This document shows positions 6,718 through 6,960 of a DNA stretch of 6,960 nucleotides, in pieces. The DNA is from Anaerolineae bacterium (lineage in GTDB: Bacteria; Chloroflexota; Anaerolineae; 4572-78; NAK82). Under the pieces are notes generated by a model. It did no database searches and had not been told where the DNA came from. It saw only the letters and a list, made by a program, of their open reading frames with translations. How positions within the stretch are numbered: the stretch's first letter is position 1; each line of letters opens with the position of its first letter. Location: assembly GCA_030598425.1 (NCBI GenBank), contig JAUVPY010000130.1, positions 1 through 6,960 of the forward strand, given 5' to 3'. A program made the translations under genes and the position numbers.

Positions 6718-6960
6718 CTACTCGCTGCGCAGGAGGTCGTACAACAAGTCGGGACGGCTGGTGATAATGGCATCCACCTCCCACCCGACCAGACGCCGCA
6801 TGGCGTCTGGCTCGTCGCAGGTCCAGGGGATTACTTTCAGCCCTTGGCGGTGAGCAGCGGCAACCGTCTGCTCGTCGATCATATCCCAGCGGGGGTGGAG
6901 AGCAGTGGGCCGGACCAGGGGCTGTAGCCAACGGTTGCGCAGGTAGCGCGGCAGGTCCGG
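6718..6960 (-). CDS. Glycerophosphodiester phosphodiesterase, C-terminal fragment
   Basis: This frame is open from the window edge to TAG at 6720-6718 and gives the last 80 residues; the N-terminal half, with the catalytic HRG and metal ligands, lies outside the window. The fragment contains LHPRWDMIDEQTVAAAH, then GLKVIPWTCDEPDAMRRLV, then VDAIITSRPDLLYDLL. This matches the last TIM-barrel strands of GDPD enzymes, whose signature is V..WTVN....M..L...GVDGIITD.PD; here the usual Asn is Asp and the Gly of DGI is Ala. The family hydrolyses glycerophosphodiesters to glycerol-3-phosphate and an alcohol, in phospholipid turnover or phosphate scavenging. No C-terminal anchor is present. The methyltransferase follows after 11 bases, so the two are likely co-transcribed from a promoter beyond the window. 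Confidence 0.88.
   Translation of the reverse strand, partial: PDLPRYLRNRWLQPLVRPTALHPRWDMIDEQTVAAAHRQGLKVIPWTCDEPDAMRRLVGWEVDAIITSRPDLLYDLLRSE

Noticed and set aside
6707..6931. N-terminal 75-residue extension of the methyltransferase frame up to an ATG at 6931
   Set aside because: It overlaps the phosphodiesterase, which is clearly coding in another frame. The extension is Arg/Pro/Cys-rich with no family similarity, and the methyltransferase fold starts after it.

Overview
The window looks like chromosomal DNA of a bacterium, most likely a member of the Chloroflexota (Anaerolineae/Caldilineae-like). This is an inference from protein style rather than from a marker gene. The clues are a cytoplasmic AAA/STAND-type ATPase joined through one membrane helix and a Pro/Thr-rich linker to a TolB-like propeller, a NarL-type two-component pair whose kinase has a seven-helix membrane domain, and a compact, fairly GC-rich layout with frequent GTG and TTG starts. 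No rRNA, tRNA, CRISPR array, transposase or integrase is visible.

Layout. Positions 1-306 (+) hold the C-terminal end of a spherulin-4-like (GH135-type) protein, followed by a probable hairpin terminator at 384-418. A near-consensus sigma70 promoter at 440-468 then starts a probable three-gene plus-strand operon: an NmrA-type NAD(P)-binding protein (519-1400), a seven-helix membrane histidine kinase (1404-2855) and a NarL/LuxR-type response regulator (2905-3564). The minus strand carries two units. Nearest the operon is the large ATPase-TM-propeller gene (5897 down to 3561), with its own extended -10 promoter near 5972-5980. Upstream of it are a class I methyltransferase (6706 down to 6038) and the C-terminal end of a glycerophosphodiester phosphodiesterase (from 6960 down to 6718), 11 bases apart and probably co-transcribed.

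How the genes may work together. The kinase and regulator should form a phosphorelay: His281 of the kinase to Asp53 of the regulator, whose helix-turn-helix output then binds DNA. The NmrA protein has an intact dinucleotide-binding loop but no SDR catalytic tyrosine. It sits first in the operon, three bases before the kinase, so a role sensing NAD(P) state for this pathway is plausible but unproven. The ATPase-propeller protein faces the operon tail to tail, with the two stop codons sharing a TTAA. It looks like a separate envelope-spanning sensor or scaffold. The phosphodiesterase/methyltransferase pair points to lipid or glycerophosphodiester metabolism.

Nothing here is clearly a wholly new system. 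The items most worth a second look are the NmrA-kinase-regulator operon, the inside-out ATPase/propeller protein with its two-blade internal duplication, and the start region of that gene.
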